This document shows, one piece after another, positions 9,990 through 21,620 of a stretch of 64,000 bases of DNA. The stretch lies in the NCBI RefSeq assembly GCF_902635505.1, contig NC_045429.1, positions 428,571,669 through 428,635,668 on the forward strand, in the 5' to 3' direction. The notes beneath the pieces were generated by a model. It ran no database searches. It was not told where the DNA came from and saw only the letters and a list, made by a program, of their open reading frames with translations. The translations under genes and the position numbers were made by a program. The first letter of the stretch is position 1. Every line of letters begins with the position of its first letter. Source of the DNA: Sarcophilus harrisii. Lineage: Eukaryota; Chordata; Mammalia; Dasyuromorphia; Dasyuridae.

Positions 9990-11640
9990 CTCATAATTTC
10001 AGCTTTCTCATCCTTCAAATGGGAATAATAATACTCCCACTATCTATTTCAAATGGTTGTTGAGAGAAAAGTCCTTTGGAGATTTCAAATCCCCTTAAGA
10101 ATGGAAGTTCTGAACCAGAGGGTCAAAGTTGTGGAACTATAAGAAATCTTTGCATGAAGCCCACTAAGAACTTCCTTCCCAATTCCCCTTTCAAAACTCC
10201 CTTGGGATTTCATCTTCCCAATAAGGCTGTGGTACAAGCAGTGTGGGGAGAGTGGTAACAATGCCCATCCATAAACACCACTAATAGAAAGCAACAATGA
10301 ATAATAAACAGCCTTTGCTTCCCTAAAGCTCTCTACAATTTAAAAAACATGTTCTGTTGCCCCTATTGCTTTGTATCAGCCTCAAAATTGCCTTAAGGTA
10401 CACCAAGAGAGAAAATTTGAGTGACTTGCCAAAGATCGCACAGTTAAGGCTTAGTAGAGATTAATTGAGAATACCAAAAAAGGAATGGGTATATTTCAGG
10501 AACTTATGCATACGCTAGTTTATAATCCTGACCACACTCTGGGGCATGATATGTTAATGGGTAATGTCATGATCATATGACAAATTAGGAAACCGAAACA
10601 CAAAGAGGTGGCAGAATTTTGTCTAAGGCTTTCTATTAACCCACTATCCCTCAGTTTCCTGTCCTCTACGGTAAAGATGGCCTCCAAGTTAGAGTTAGGA
10701 AAAATTAAAATACATTTATAACTGATTTGTCCAAGGACATTGTTAGAATTTCTGACATCTCAGAGAGAACCAAAGGAATAATGGGGAAGAGGTGGTATAG
10801 AAAGGTGAAAGAAGTCAATGACAAGTGGATACACCAGTGGAGAAGAGAGGACATAGAACCAGGTGGTGGAAATGGCCTTAATGTCTTGTAGGAGGAACAG
10901 AAAGGAGGCCAGAATCATTTTTTTTAAATAGAATGAGTGGAGGGCAGTAAAGTGTTAAAAAACCAGAAAAGTAGGAAAGAGATAGGCTATAAAGGACTTG
11001 AAAAGTCAAAAAGATAATTTTCTATTTGATCCTGGAGGTGATAGGGAGCCACTGGAGTATACTGAATACAGGATGACATGGTCAGAATTCTTTATGAAGA
11101 TCACTTTGACAGCTGAATGGAGAATGAAATGGAATGAGGAGAAATGTGAGGAAAGGAGCTCATCCAACAGAATATCATTACTTTAATCAAGATATGGCTA
11201 AAATGGATTTTCTTAATCTATAGTTGAATATTACAAAAATATAGGCACAATGAAAATATTTGAGTTAACATTTTTCTTTTATTCTAAACCTAGGAAGTGA
11301 TTGAAGTAAGATAAGATTTCAAATCTTGTATTTTGACATCTAAACTGGCCAATTTACCATAGGTTTCTCATTCATTGAAAAACATGATTTTTAGATTATT
11401 GTTAAATACACTATTTTTTTCCCAAAAGCTGAGTCGGTATGTGACTTTCCTACAGTCATGCCAGTAGTGAAGCCATGATTTCAAACAGTAAATTAAGCAT
11501 TTTCTCTCCTGTCACACTTTTAAAAATAATCCCCATTTTTCTTAAATCTTTCCTGCTTCTACTTCTCTCTCTTCCATTTTTCCTAGTGGTTCCTTAGTAC
11601 AACTCCTAAGAAATAACTGTTTTTGGTTCATATCCTAACA
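9990..11640. other. Non-coding; duplicated flank and weak repeat relics
   Basis: 10060-10390 matches 1990-2340 of the first unit. 11000-11160 contains a GGGAGCCACTGGAGTATACTG..ATGACATGGTCAGA type word order found in old mammalian repeats. No gene seen. Confidence 0.4.
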
Positions 11641-12700
11641 ATATCACAGAGTCACAGAATTTGAGTTTTGGAAAGGACCATACTAAAAACAATCCCCACC
11701 ATCGCATTTTTTTTTGGAAATGCTCGCCCCACCTTTCTTTAAAGATCTCCAGGGGAAGGGAAACTCCCTAAAGCTTGATGTCATCATCCATTCTAGTTTT
11801 AACAGCCATAATTGGTTTTTTTTTCAATAATAGTTTTTTTTTATTTTCAAAATATATGCAAGGATGGTTTTCAACATTCACCCTTGCAAAACCTTATGTT
11901 CAAAAATTTTCTCTCTCCCTTCTCCCCATCCTTTCCCCTAGACAGCAAGTAATCTGATATATGTTAAACACATGAAATTCTTATAAATAGATATATATAT
12001 ATATATATATTTCCACATTTATCATGCTGCACAAGAAAAATCAGATCAAAAAGGAAAAAAATGAGAAAGAAAACAAAATCAAGCAATAACAAAAAAGATA
12101 AAAATAAAAATACTATTTGTGATCTACATTCAGTCTCCACAATCCTTTCTGGATGAGATGGCTCTCTCTATCACAACTCTATTAAAATTAGACAGCCATA
12201 ATTATAAAGAAGTTTTTCCCAACATCAAGAGTAAAATTAATCTCCTCACAAATATTATCCATTGCTCCTGATTCTATCCTTCAAATCCCAAGAAGATAAG
12301 TCTACATTCTTCCAAAGGACAGACCTTCCTATATTAAAGATAGAAATTATATTTGACCTGGGTCTTCTCCTCTCCCATAAACATCCCAAGTTCCTTCAAC
12401 TCATCCTCTTATAACTTACAACTTTCAGCCCTTGATTGTCTACTCTTGTTCTTCTCCAACTTCCCAGTGTTCTTAATAAATTATAGTTCCCAAAACTGAC
12501 CAAAATAGTATGAATGTGGTTTGCCCAGACCATACAAGAATGAGACTATTGCTTCTCTATTTCTGGAAGTTTGTTTTTCAACATAGAAGATCTTATTTTT
12601 GGCTTCCTTATCGCCTTGCTGACTCAAAGTGAGATGACGGTCCACTGACTCCCTAGAAATTTTACTGAAACAGTGTCTAATAACGCCACACCCATCTGCT
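11640..12700 (-). repeat. CR1/L3-type LINE relic, antisense, split by an L1
   Basis: The plus strand follows the antisense order of CR1: TCACAGAGTCACAGAATTTGAG, AAAGATCTCCAGGGG, the L1 insert, TTTTTCCCAACATCAAG, AACTGACCAAAATAGTATGAATGTGG and CTGACTCAAAGTGAGATGACG. Removing the L1 and one copy of its 12-bp repeat makes the order continuous. The relic ends just before the 3' UTR of the gene at 13.1-14.4 kb, as its counterpart does in unit 1. Confidence 0.6.
11814..12191 (-). mobile_element. Short 5'-truncated L1 with 12-bp target duplication
   Basis: It is the antisense of an L1 3' UTR ending in TTTTATTTTCAAAATATATGC. ACAGCCATAATT is present at 11802-11813 and 12192-12203. An AT dinucleotide run lies inside at about 11988-12010. 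Confidence 0.85.
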
Positions 12701-12770
12701 ATTTTTAAAAAGCACTCTCTTTTCCTTGAGAAAATAGAAACCATGGTCAAAATATATGGATTTTAAAATG

Positions 12771-12776
12771 TTTATT
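12771..12776 (-). other. Polyadenylation signal of the second CCL4-like gene
   Basis: AATAAA on the minus strand, 300 bp past the stop and at the same relative position as in the first gene. Confidence 0.55.
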
Positions 12777-13075
12777 GACAGGCATTCACAGAATCCAGAA
12801 GGTAGCCACAACACTCTAAAGAGTGAAAGTTTGGCTGCTACTAGAAGTCCCCATGGGAGACAAGTGCCCTCTAGAAATACAAATGTTAGCAATAAATACT
12901 CAAATATGTCACCAAATAATTTACATAAGTTAAATATCATTGGCAAAAAAAAAGAATTATAATGGGAAAGTCAATCTCAGAAAGACTTCAGTCTTGAAGG
13001 ATCTCATCCAACTGCAGAGTTTCTTGGTTTGGATCATTTTTCTTTAGGATTCGTTTTCCAATGTTTCTGAGCTTC

Positions 13076-14401
13076 TCAGTTCATTTCCAAGTCATCCATG
13101 TAAGTCTGAACCCAGTCATCTCTAGGGTTAGCACATGCCTGACGGCCCTTTTTAGTCAGGAACCTGTAAAGTGAATAAAAAAGGGAGACAAGAAGCCAAT
13201 GAATTTTTCATCTGGAGATGAAGGATAATTTTTTTATGTTTCCCCCATGTACAACACTTATAAATTCCTGTAGACTTCTGGAAGAATTTAAAGAACAATC
13301 CAGACCTTTTGCACCATTCCTCTAGTTATTTTGAGTCAATCATTTCCTTTTTAGGGATCTCTCTAGTAAGAAGTCCCTTTAAAAAGCCTTCCCCCCAGTC
13401 TCAAGTTCCTGTTGCATAAGATTAGTATTGCTCCTCAGGGTGAGACTAGTTCTCTGCCTTGCTTCCTGGGGAGACAACCTTCTTCTGAGACAACATGGAC
13501 TACTGTATTCCTTTGTAGCCAGATTTAATTTCTATTACCTGACCTTTCATTTGACCAAGTTGCCAAATAACCCCATTTCCTCTTTCCATTCTCTTCTCTT
13601 TATATTTCCTAGACACAATGAGTAAGTAGATACTCACACCACAGCTGGTTGGGAGCACTGGCTGCTGGTCTCATAATAGTCTGTCACAAATTTTCTGGGG
13701 ATCTGTTGGCTGACATAGGAGAAGCAGCAGGAGGTGGGAGGATTTGAGCTTACTGCAGAGAAAAGAGAAGGATAAAATTAGGATCATATGTTCATACTAT
13801 ACATTCCTTAACTGCTAACTATGTCCCACAAAAGGTTTCCTATCAAACATGATGTGGATGTCATCTCTCTTATCTCCCTTACCCTAGTTCTTTCTAGGCC
13901 AGCTATGATTCTCATTGTCTATAGAAGAGAGTCCGACCTGCTGTTCCCATTTCATAAAGAATCCATGGAACAAAAATTAGAGCATAAGATGTCAGAGATC
14001 AGCCCATCCAACTTCTACAAAGTTTTTTTTGTTGAGAAAACCACTTGCTGCAAGGATTTAGTGACTGAGCCAGAACTAAAACCATGTTGGACCAGAACCC
14101 AATCTATTGCCCTTTTTGGTCTTTTCTCCTGCCTTGAATTTATATGTAAACCAGCATAAATTGTCAAGTCCAATATGCCTGCTTCTGTCCCTCCCCCTCC
14201 AGACTTCCCTCTCCATATCCTCACTAAATCCTCATGATCTAACTGGCCTTAAACCTCTATTGGGGCTCTGTTTAGCTTGTGATTAAAGCCTGGATATAGC
14301 CACAGAGGGCAGGAGAAAGCTCACTTACTTGGTGCAGAGGATGTCAGAGAGCTGAAAGCCATGACCATGAGGATGGAGAGGGCAGCCACAGAGACCTTCA
14401 T
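13076..14401 (-). CDS. CCL4-like CC chemokine gene, intact
   Basis: Exons are 14329-14401 (73 bp), 13638-13752 (115 bp) and 13076-13163 (88 bp), the same sizes as in the gene at 3.7-5.7 kb. The product has 91 residues. The signal peptide shares its first 17 residues with that gene; the mature part begins API. All four cysteines are present (33, 34, 57, 73). Family motifs are [26 protein letters not shown], the BBXB basic motif KKGR at 67-70 and the C-terminal helix [12 protein letters not shown]. By family it should be a secreted ligand of CCR5-type receptors that binds glycosaminoglycans through KKGR. Intron 2 contains a 132-bp piece identical to an L2 relic 4.5 kb away. The TATA box, CRE and poly(A) signal are all in place, so this is probably functional. 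One-to-one orthology with CCL4 rather than CCL3 rests on the ends of the protein and is not certain. Confidence 0.92.
13224..13355 (+). repeat. 132-bp perfect direct repeat, copy B (in chemokine intron 2)
   Basis: Identical to 8768-8899. Sequence on both sides resembles intron 2 of the first CCL4-like gene (CTCTCTAG-type words at 13357 and 3972), so the block replaced or was inserted into intron sequence. Confidence 0.9.
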
Positions 14402-14490
14402 GATCCTGAGAGGAGAGAGGAGCTGGTGGATCAGGACACAGGCTGAGAGATTCTGGAGATCTGTGCTTCTGTCTCATGCTTGAACCCTCT

Positions 14491-14562
14491 CTTTATACGG
14501 GCTTTTGGAAGCAATTGGAGGAACAGAAAGGGAATGGAAATTCCAGGGTAGTTTTGATGTCA
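14491..14562 (-). promoter_or_regulatory. Core promoter of the second CCL4-like gene: TATA and CRE-like site
   Basis: TATAAAG at 14491-14497, 89 bp upstream of the ATG, and TGACATCA at 14555-14562, 57 bp further up. A kB-like TGGAATTTCC lies between them (about 14535-14545). Confidence 0.7.
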
Positions 14563-14740
14563 TGGTGAGAGTTGGGAACTGAAAAATCAGCCCAGGAAAT
14601 GTAAAGTTGGTGTCAAGGGCTGAGTTGCAGTGCAGTTTCATCATGGGAGAATTGGTGGGGGATGTAAGAGAAAATAGAGAGAAGAAATGTGTGTGTAAGG
14701 GTGACAAGGGTGCTAAAGGGGAAGTGGTGAACTTGAAATA
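14563..14740 (-). promoter_or_regulatory. Distal promoter block of the second CCL4-like gene
   Basis: The minus strand carries TTCAAGTTCACCACTTCCCC, ACCCTTGTCACCC, CATGATGAAACTGC and TTTACATTTCCTGGGC just before the CRE. It is the closest match to the inverted relic at 7095-7290. Confidence 0.6.
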
Positions 14741-14981
14741 GCAGCAGAAACCGACAAAACAAACGCAAAATGAAATCAGAAGGAGATTTATGTTAATGAC
14801 TGATTTAAAAGAGTATTTAATGTAACATTACTACTGCTTTGATATTATAACTATCTGTATCTTCACTAATTTGGGTGTCATCCTTTCTCAGGAGCCATGC
14901 TCATCTTCTCTCTATCATTCCAAATTTAGTATATGCTCTGCCTAAGCAAAAGCTAACTGACTATCTTAAGGTTGTACATGT

Positions 14982-15155
14982 AGGGGCAGCTACATTGTTC
15001 AGAGGATAGAGCACTGGCCCTGGAATTAGGAAGACCTGAGTTCAAATACAACCTCAGACTCTTACTACTTAGTAGCTGTGTGATCCTGAATAAGTCATTT
15101 AACCCCAATTGCTTCTCAAAAAAAAAATACCATATTTAAAAAAAAAAAAAAGATT
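14982..15155 (+). repeat. Marsupial tRNA-derived SINE
   Basis: GGGGCAGCTACATTGTTCAG, GATAGAGCACTGGCCCTGG, CCTGAGTTCAAATACAACCTC and TGTGTGATCCTGAATAAGTC, then an A-rich tail. A loosely similar flank (AAGGTTGTACAT / AAGATTGTAGAT) may be a decayed target duplication. Confidence 0.8.
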
Positions 15156-15159
15156 GTAG

Positions 15160-16530
15160 ATTAAGAGGTGGAAGAGTCTTTCATGATCATCTAAATTAAC
15201 CTCTTCCCATATAAATAAGGAAGCAGTGACCCACAGAGGTTAAATGACTCTTTCATAGTTTCACAGATAGTGAGAAGTAGACATTGGATCTGTTGACTCC
15301 CCATCTTTTCTCTGGCATCTCAAGGACACTAGTTCCCAAAGGAACAACCTCTAATCTTTGCATGGTTCTTGTGAAAGTGGTTATTACAAATGGCAGCTAT
15401 GAATGGGAATAGGAAATGGTGATTCCTGTTCTTGGTCCCATTTCTGTGTTTGCTTTCTCACGCAATGATATTAACAGTTCCAAAAATTTTAAACCAACAG
15501 TTTAAGGTTCCAAAAAACTTTGACATCTATGATTGATAATAATAAATGATATTTGTGTTAAGGTTTACAAATCTCTTTAAAATAATGTTGCATTTGAGCT
15601 TCACAACAATCCTATGATATGCCTAATATAGATCTATCCCAATGTTTTCAAATGATATTTATGATATCAGTTGAGACTCATCATTTCTTTAAGGTAGATA
15701 GAATTGGTATTATTACGTCAAATTCATTCATTTAAAAAACTGAGACTTTATGGTGAAAAGATTTGGGTTTTGGTCTCATCTCTGAAAACTACTTTTTATT
15801 CAACACTAAACCTCACACTATTCCCAGACCAATCTCCAGTACGCTGAGTTTTCAAGTAGTTGTTAATCTTCTTTGATAGGAGTTTCCTTATTAATGAAAT
15901 CACTGATTGGAAACAGAACCAAAAAAAAAAAAGATAGACATTATGCTAGACTTTAGTGATAAGAAAGAAAAACACATATACAGATGCTAACTTCAAAGAG
16001 TTTATCTTTTAACAGGGATAGATCTGCATTATTCATATCACAGAGTGTTCAAAAGCAACAATATTTTTAAGAGTTTTGTAAACTTTAAGATTAATGCCAT
16101 TCATTTTTATTAACAAATATTTATTCTTAGAAACACCACTTTTATTATTAACATCATTAATAATACCATCAATTATTTAAAATTACCATTTATTATTATT
16201 AAGTGATTTGTTTAGGTTTAAATCTAATAAGTGGTAAAAGTAAGACTCAACTTTAAGCCTTTTGATCTTATGTCAGTTTCCCAATTATAGGGAACCACCT
16301 TCCTCCAAATAGAGGGAATGATACTCTTTGGGAGAAGTATAGGTGTAAAGCAGTGACCAGAATTATTGGATATTTTCAAATTCAACTTCCTCATCTGAAA
16401 AGAAAAAAAGTTCATATTAGTGACAAAAATAACATGTAAAGAACAGAGATGCTTATTCAATCAAAGTATAGTTGGAGAGATTCAGAACTAGTTGTAAGGC
16501 CTGACTCAAAGAGTAATGGTTCAAAATGAA
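15160..16530. other. Non-coding spacer
   Basis: AT-rich sequence with weak MIR-like pieces (15190-15310, 15560-15730). No gene seen. Confidence 0.4.
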
Positions 16531-16539
16531 CTTGGCAGG

Positions 16540-17100
16540 AATTCTCCAGGATAGTGTCTTGGGGATATATGTTTGGTTTTGTAATATTTAATGCTGTTAA
16601 GGATGATTTGGATAAATGCATAGATAGCATACTCATTAAATTTGCAAATAATTCCAAGATAAGAGGGGATAGTAAGTATTCTATGACAATAAGGATTCAA
16701 GATCTCAAAATGGTGGATGTAATGGTGGCATCTAAGATGATGAAATACAAAAAGAATAATTAAAGTCATGCACTTGAATTTAAAAAGCAACTTCATATCT
16801 ATAGGAAAAGTTAGACAATAGTTCTTCTGACAAGATGAAAATTTTAGTGCCAGATGAATGGCAATCTACTGAGGGATACAGCAACCCCCCCCCCAAAAAA
16901 AAAAAACCTAAAATTTCTGTGCTGAATTAAGAGGAGCATAGCTTTCAAAATTAAGAATACAATAGCTATACTCAACCCTCATCAATCTCATCTGCAGTAT
17001 TCTGTTCAGATCTGAGCACCACAGTTTATGGATATTGATAAATTTTTGAATGTTCAGAGGAAATCAATCAATATTATGAAGGATAGTATTGAACCTATAT
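16540..17100 (+). repeat. CR1/L3-type LINE reverse-transcriptase relic
   Basis: The frame from 16554 reads DDLDKCIDSILIKFANN, which resembles the CR1/L3 pattern NDLD..I..TLIKFADD around the catalytic aspartates (here Asn). Further on, 16993-17065 translates to HLQYSVQI-stop-APQF and then VQRKS, like the family's HLEYCVQFWAPHF and VQRRAT. It is heavily decayed. Confidence 0.6.
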
Positions 17101-17349
17101 CATATGAATGTTTCCTCTAATCACCCAGTATTTGTCATTTCTATTCTGTCTTTCTTCAAGGATCTTTCCTAAAACAATGATGTTTGCCAGTACTTCTGAG
17201 TAGTTCACATCTCCAGCTACTTCCTCCATCAGTCTTTGGGAAAAACGCAGATGTCCACCAGATGCTTTGAGGAATCTCCTCAACCTGGTGGGAAAAAATT
17301 GATTTTCTTTGCCCAAAATAACAAATATGAGAATAGGCTTTAAAGGATT

Positions 17350-17490
17350 GCACATATTTAACCTATATCAGATTGCTTGCTGTCTTGGGGAGGGAAGAGG
17401 TAAGGGAAGGAGGAAGAAAAATTTGCAACACAAAGTCTACAAAAATCAATGTATCTTTACATGGAAAAATAAAATACTGTTGAGAGAAAA
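17350..17490 (+). repeat. L1 3' end relic
   Basis: Typical marsupial L1 tail: TTGCTTGCTGTCTTGGGGAG, a purine-rich stretch, AATTTGCAACACAAAGTC, then AAATAAAATACTGTTGAG. Confidence 0.6.
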
Positions 17491-17499
17491 ATCTATCTG

Positions 17500-18360
17500 A
17501 AGAGATGAAAGCAGGCTTTTCTTTGTCTTCCTCCATCATACAAGTCTGCTAGCAGCCACTACATAAACAACATGAAAAACCACTGACTGTCTAACACAAT
17601 CCAAAGCATCTTGGCATAGTGTACTGGTCCACTTTGAATCTTTTTCAATGCCAATGGGCTCCAAGACTCTATGATGATACTACTGATGAAAAAAATCTTT
17701 AAAATGGTCTCTGAGTCCATCAGGCCCTGGTAAAGGAATCTTATTAGGTCATTCCTAAAGCCAGTGAACTATAAGTTGTTTCTAAATCACATTTCACATC
17801 CCATTCATGCACTTGCTCTCTTGTGGAGATTCTGCTTCAATCAATTCTTCCATTATTCTGGTATTATCTTCAACAAGAAGACATCTCATGATGTTCACCA
17901 TCACCATTAGCCTCTCTTCTCTTGTAGATCTCTACACAGATTGCATGAATAGTAAAAGGGGGACAGACTGGATACTATTTGCTATGTTTATGTCCTGATA
18001 GTATCTTAACTGCACTGGGATTGGTTGGAATCAGCGTTGACATCCCAGTGATCTGGACATTAGAAAGGCACAGTGTCCACTGTCCTATTGCCAACAACAA
18101 TTTCCCTGGAATATTTCAAGTTCACTTTGATGCATCTCATATATAGGTCATTTTTGCCATTTAGTTCTCTAATTTCAAGCCCTTTCAAAATCTGTGGAGA
18201 TATTTTCCTCAGATGTCTTTACACCTGAGCATCTGGATGATCTACAGCATCTGGAACACAATAGTCCTTTATAAATCACCATTTAGATGATCAATATCTT
18301 CTACATCCTCAGTCTTCACCAACATCTTTTTGTAGACTTTTGTAAATCAAGGAGAAATAG
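17500..18360 (-). pseudogene. Unidentified coding-like relic, possibly a processed pseudogene
   Basis: The minus strand has two stretches that look like decayed protein code, without visible introns. At 18180-18121 one frame reads REISLNG-type code, exactly REL NGKNDLYMRCIKVN, and continues through IVVGNRTVDTVPF and CPDHWDVNADSN (to about 18020). At 17925-17826 another frame reads ERLMVMVNIMRCLLVEDN followed by TRIMEELIEAES. Stops and frame changes separate them. I do not recognise the parent protein. It could be a retrocopy of a host mRNA or part of a transposon I cannot name. Confidence 0.35.
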
Positions 18361-18389
18361 ACACACAAGAAGAATTAGAAACTAAGGGG

Positions 18390-18680
18390 GTCCTCATCAA
18401 TCAGGGAATGGCTGGACAAATTATGATGTAGGATTGTAATGGAATACTATTGTGTCATAAGAAAAGACAAAAGGAGCAGTTTCAAATAAATTTGAGAAAA
18501 GTTGTATGAACTGATATTTAGTGGAATACATTGAACAGGGAAAACAATTTGTCCAATAATGATATTGGAAAAACTCAAGGGATCTGATAAATACAATGGC
18601 TGATCACAATTCTAGAAGAATGATGAAAAGCATGTTACCTACCACTCCCAATAGAGAGATAATAAACTCAGAATGCAGGT
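18390..18680 (+). repeat. L1 ORF2 C-terminus/3' relic
   Basis: Words in L1 order: CAATCAGGGAATGGCTGGAC, AATTATGATGTAGG, GTAATGGAATACTATTG and TATGAACTGATATTTAGTGG. Confidence 0.6.
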
Positions 18681-18689
18681 TGTAGTATA

Positions 18690-18915
18690 TTTTTTCTTTC
18701 TTTCTTTTGTAAACAGTATTTGATTTCTATATGTAAAGATAGTTGTCAGCATTCATTATAAGATTTTTGAGTTCCAATTTTTTTCTCTCTCTCCCCTTCC
18801 TATCCCCCTCCCCAAGAATGAAAGAAATCTGGCATAAGTCATACATGCACAATCATATAAACATATTTCCACATTGATCATGCTGTGAATGAAGAAACAG
18901 AACAAAAGGGAAACA
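18690..18915 (-). repeat. L1 3' UTR fragment, antisense
   Basis: It contains TTGAGTTCCAATTTTTTTCTC, CCCCTCCCCAAGAATG, CATACATGCACAATCATAT and TTTCCACATTGATCATGCTG. This is the reverse of a second L1 3' UTR type common in marsupials. Confidence 0.6.
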
Positions 18916-18919
18916 TGTG

Positions 18920-19640
18920 GTATACATTTTAAAATAAGGCCAAATATGGGAATTGGTTTTCTTTGGTCATCTTTATTTATTAAAAAGGGAATTAGTTTTT
19001 TTTTTCTTTTTCAATGGGAAGGTGTTGGAATACATGGGAGATTTGTTGGAATACATGGGAGCCACCTGACAGTGGCTGCTGGAGATCCAACCCAGAATGG
19101 ATCTCCTCTTGTGAGAGGATGATACAAGGACACTGAGAGGCAGTTGCTGTTCTCTGACTTCTCTGACTAGAGGCTATTGTGTTGTCTGACCTCTATCCTC
19201 TTCCCTCTGACTCCAATTTATCCCATTCCCAGTCCTCAACACCTGTGTCAGCAAAGGCTGCCCTGCAACTTCGGAGATGTTATGATCCACAGCTGTGAAT
19301 GTTCTCAGAGAATTGACCTGTCCCTTAACAGGAAGGAAGGTAGGAAGGTTAGAAAACAAGACTTATTTTTGAAATAAATAAAAAGGAAACAGATCTAGAA
19401 GGAATCAATGATAAAGTCATACATACTATCCTTCTTTGGTTCATTTCCTTTTTCTAATACTGATCTTGTTGACCTCAATTTTGCATAGAGGCTGCACTGT
19501 CTTTTTGAGTATATGTAAGTTATATTTGGCCACTTTCTTTGTGGTTGTACAGAAGGTACTTTGATCTTTTCAACTGCTGGCTCTTGGTAAGATTTGTATA
19601 TTAGGCTGATGTGGTTTCCATCTCTTTGTCCCATCCCTCT
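18920..19640. other. Non-coding spacer
   Basis: No recognisable gene. Contains a duplicated phrase TTGGAATACATGGGAG near 19026 and 19050. Confidence 0.4.
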
Positions 19641-19649
19641 TCCTTTTTT

Positions 19650-20295
19650 TATCTATGTTCATTACTCCCATTCCTACTATCATTAGATTGCTTTAAGGCT
19701 CCTCTTTGGGCTCTGACTCTTTATTATGGCCCTCTTGCATAGAAAGTGGATACTCCTGAGTATATTTCTGATCTATTTACAGATGGAGCTTTCTAGTGGG
19801 AACTTTCATAGCCACTGTGTAATTTTTTCCCCATTCCCTGGTGCAAGCCCTCATCACTTCACACCTGGACTATTTCAAAAGCCTACTCAATGGTTTCCGT
19901 CAGCCTTAGGTCTCTTTCCATTCTAGACCATTTTCTACTCAGCTGTCAAAGTGATCTTCCTGAAATACAGGTCTGATCATGTTATTCACTATCTTACTCA
20001 GTAAACTACAAAGGCTCCCTATGACTTCTAGGATGAAATATATAATCATTCATACAGTTTAACCTTTCTACATTGATAGTCTTATGTTTAACTATTTTTC
20101 ACATACTCTACTATTCAGTGATACTGGCCCTCTTGCTAGTCTTCACCCATGATGCTCTATTTCCAGTTCCATTCCTTTCATTTAGTTGTCTTCCATGCCT
20201 GGAATGCTCTCACTACTTGTCTCTTTTTTTTTTATACCCACAAGACTTAGCACTGTACCTGGCACATAGTAAGTGCTTAATAAATACTTGATAAC
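19650..20295 (+). repeat. L2 LINE 3' relic
   Basis: A long L2-like order: CAAAGTGATCTTCCTGAAATAC, GGTCTGATCATG, GGCTCCCTATGACTTCTAGG, TGCCTGGAATGCTCTC, TGGCACATAGTAAGTGCTTA and ATAAATACTTG at the end. Confidence 0.75.
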
Positions 20296-20694
20296 TTAAT
20301 TTGATTTGACTGATTCTAACAACTCTTCAACATATGAAGAATTCTATAAAAGTCTATGTCTACTCAATTGTATCTCAAGCCTGGTCATGGTTTTTTCTTC
20401 AGGCCTTATTTTCCTTTTCTCTAATATCCTCCATAATATGGAGTTCATTTAAATTACCAAAGTAAAGGGATTTCCTCCTACTTTTTCAACGTGACTGCCC
20501 TTGCTGAAATTTTGGTTCAGTGAATGGAGCAAGTGCTTGGTCTGCTTTTCCATCACCTCCCAAATACTTCTCAAGTTGGTGCACACAAATCCACCATGTG
20601 ATTTTAAGCTTAGAAGAACTCAGGTCACCTACAAGCCCATCAGCCATTTGCCCTCCATTAGCATGTTCTTTTTTTCTAAGTTAGATGCCTAGGT

Positions 20695-20930
20695 ATTTAT
20701 CTAATTAGCACAGTAGACAGAGCACCATTCATGAACTCAAGAAGTTCACATCTTCCTTCAGACATTTACTAGCTATATGACTCTGGACTAATACTTAATC
20801 TCTCAGCCTCAGTTTCTTTATTTATAAAATGGGATAACAATAGTACCTGGTTAATAGAGTTATTCTTGTTATGAAATGAAATACTATATATAAAATACTT
20901 AGCTTTAAAATATATCAAGGTTAGCTATAA
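20695..20930 (+). repeat. MIR relic
   Basis: Contains GACATTTACTAGCTATATGAC, TAATCTCTCAGCCTCAGTTTC and TTATAAAATGGGATAACAATAG, the usual MIR middle and 3' words. Confidence 0.65.
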
Positions 20931-21620
20931 TTAATTACATAATTAAATAAAGTTAATCTGAGTTTCCTCATCATGAAAAGGACATGGGTCCTTTTCAGAG
21001 AAAATTCATAAGTTTGGCCAGTGGTTTGCTGTACCTGATCCTAGTCTTGCCTCAAAAAGTGTTTTTCTGTCTGGTGCAGTGGAACTAGTATTAGTCCCAC
21101 TCAGCAAAAATATTCCTTTCTCATTTAAAATATCATATTTAATTCTATTTATAGGAAAGTTCTCTCTTGTTGATGTAGGAGATTCAACTTCTACCCTCTT
21201 CAGAGACAAGTTATCCATTTCTGACACAAAAAATTTCCTTCAGCCTTTTGGCTATGAAGCCCCTTTTTGCTCCATTATTTTGAATTGAACTCTTTTATCT
21301 AGAACAACTCCTTTTGCTCAGAAGAGGTACATAGATTAGTTTCCAGACATGATCTCCTGTTCTCATTGCATCTAGTATCTGTTAAAATTCTTTTGTTATT
21401 GTGAATTCAAAAAATATGAACAAATATGAGCACTTCTGCATACAACGAATAGAAATAGAGGATTGTGAAATTCACAAAACTATAAATCTCTACTACATAT
21501 TACTTAGTTTTATGTGTTTTTTTTTTAAGAAGGATGTTAAATTTAACACAGTAGTTTCAAAACTGCCCTATTTGTATATTTCCCTTTCTGGACCTTCTTC
21601 TGTGTATTTTTAAAAAAAAT
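20930..21620. other. Non-coding spacer
   Basis: AT-rich; no gene or clear repeat recognised. Confidence 0.4.
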
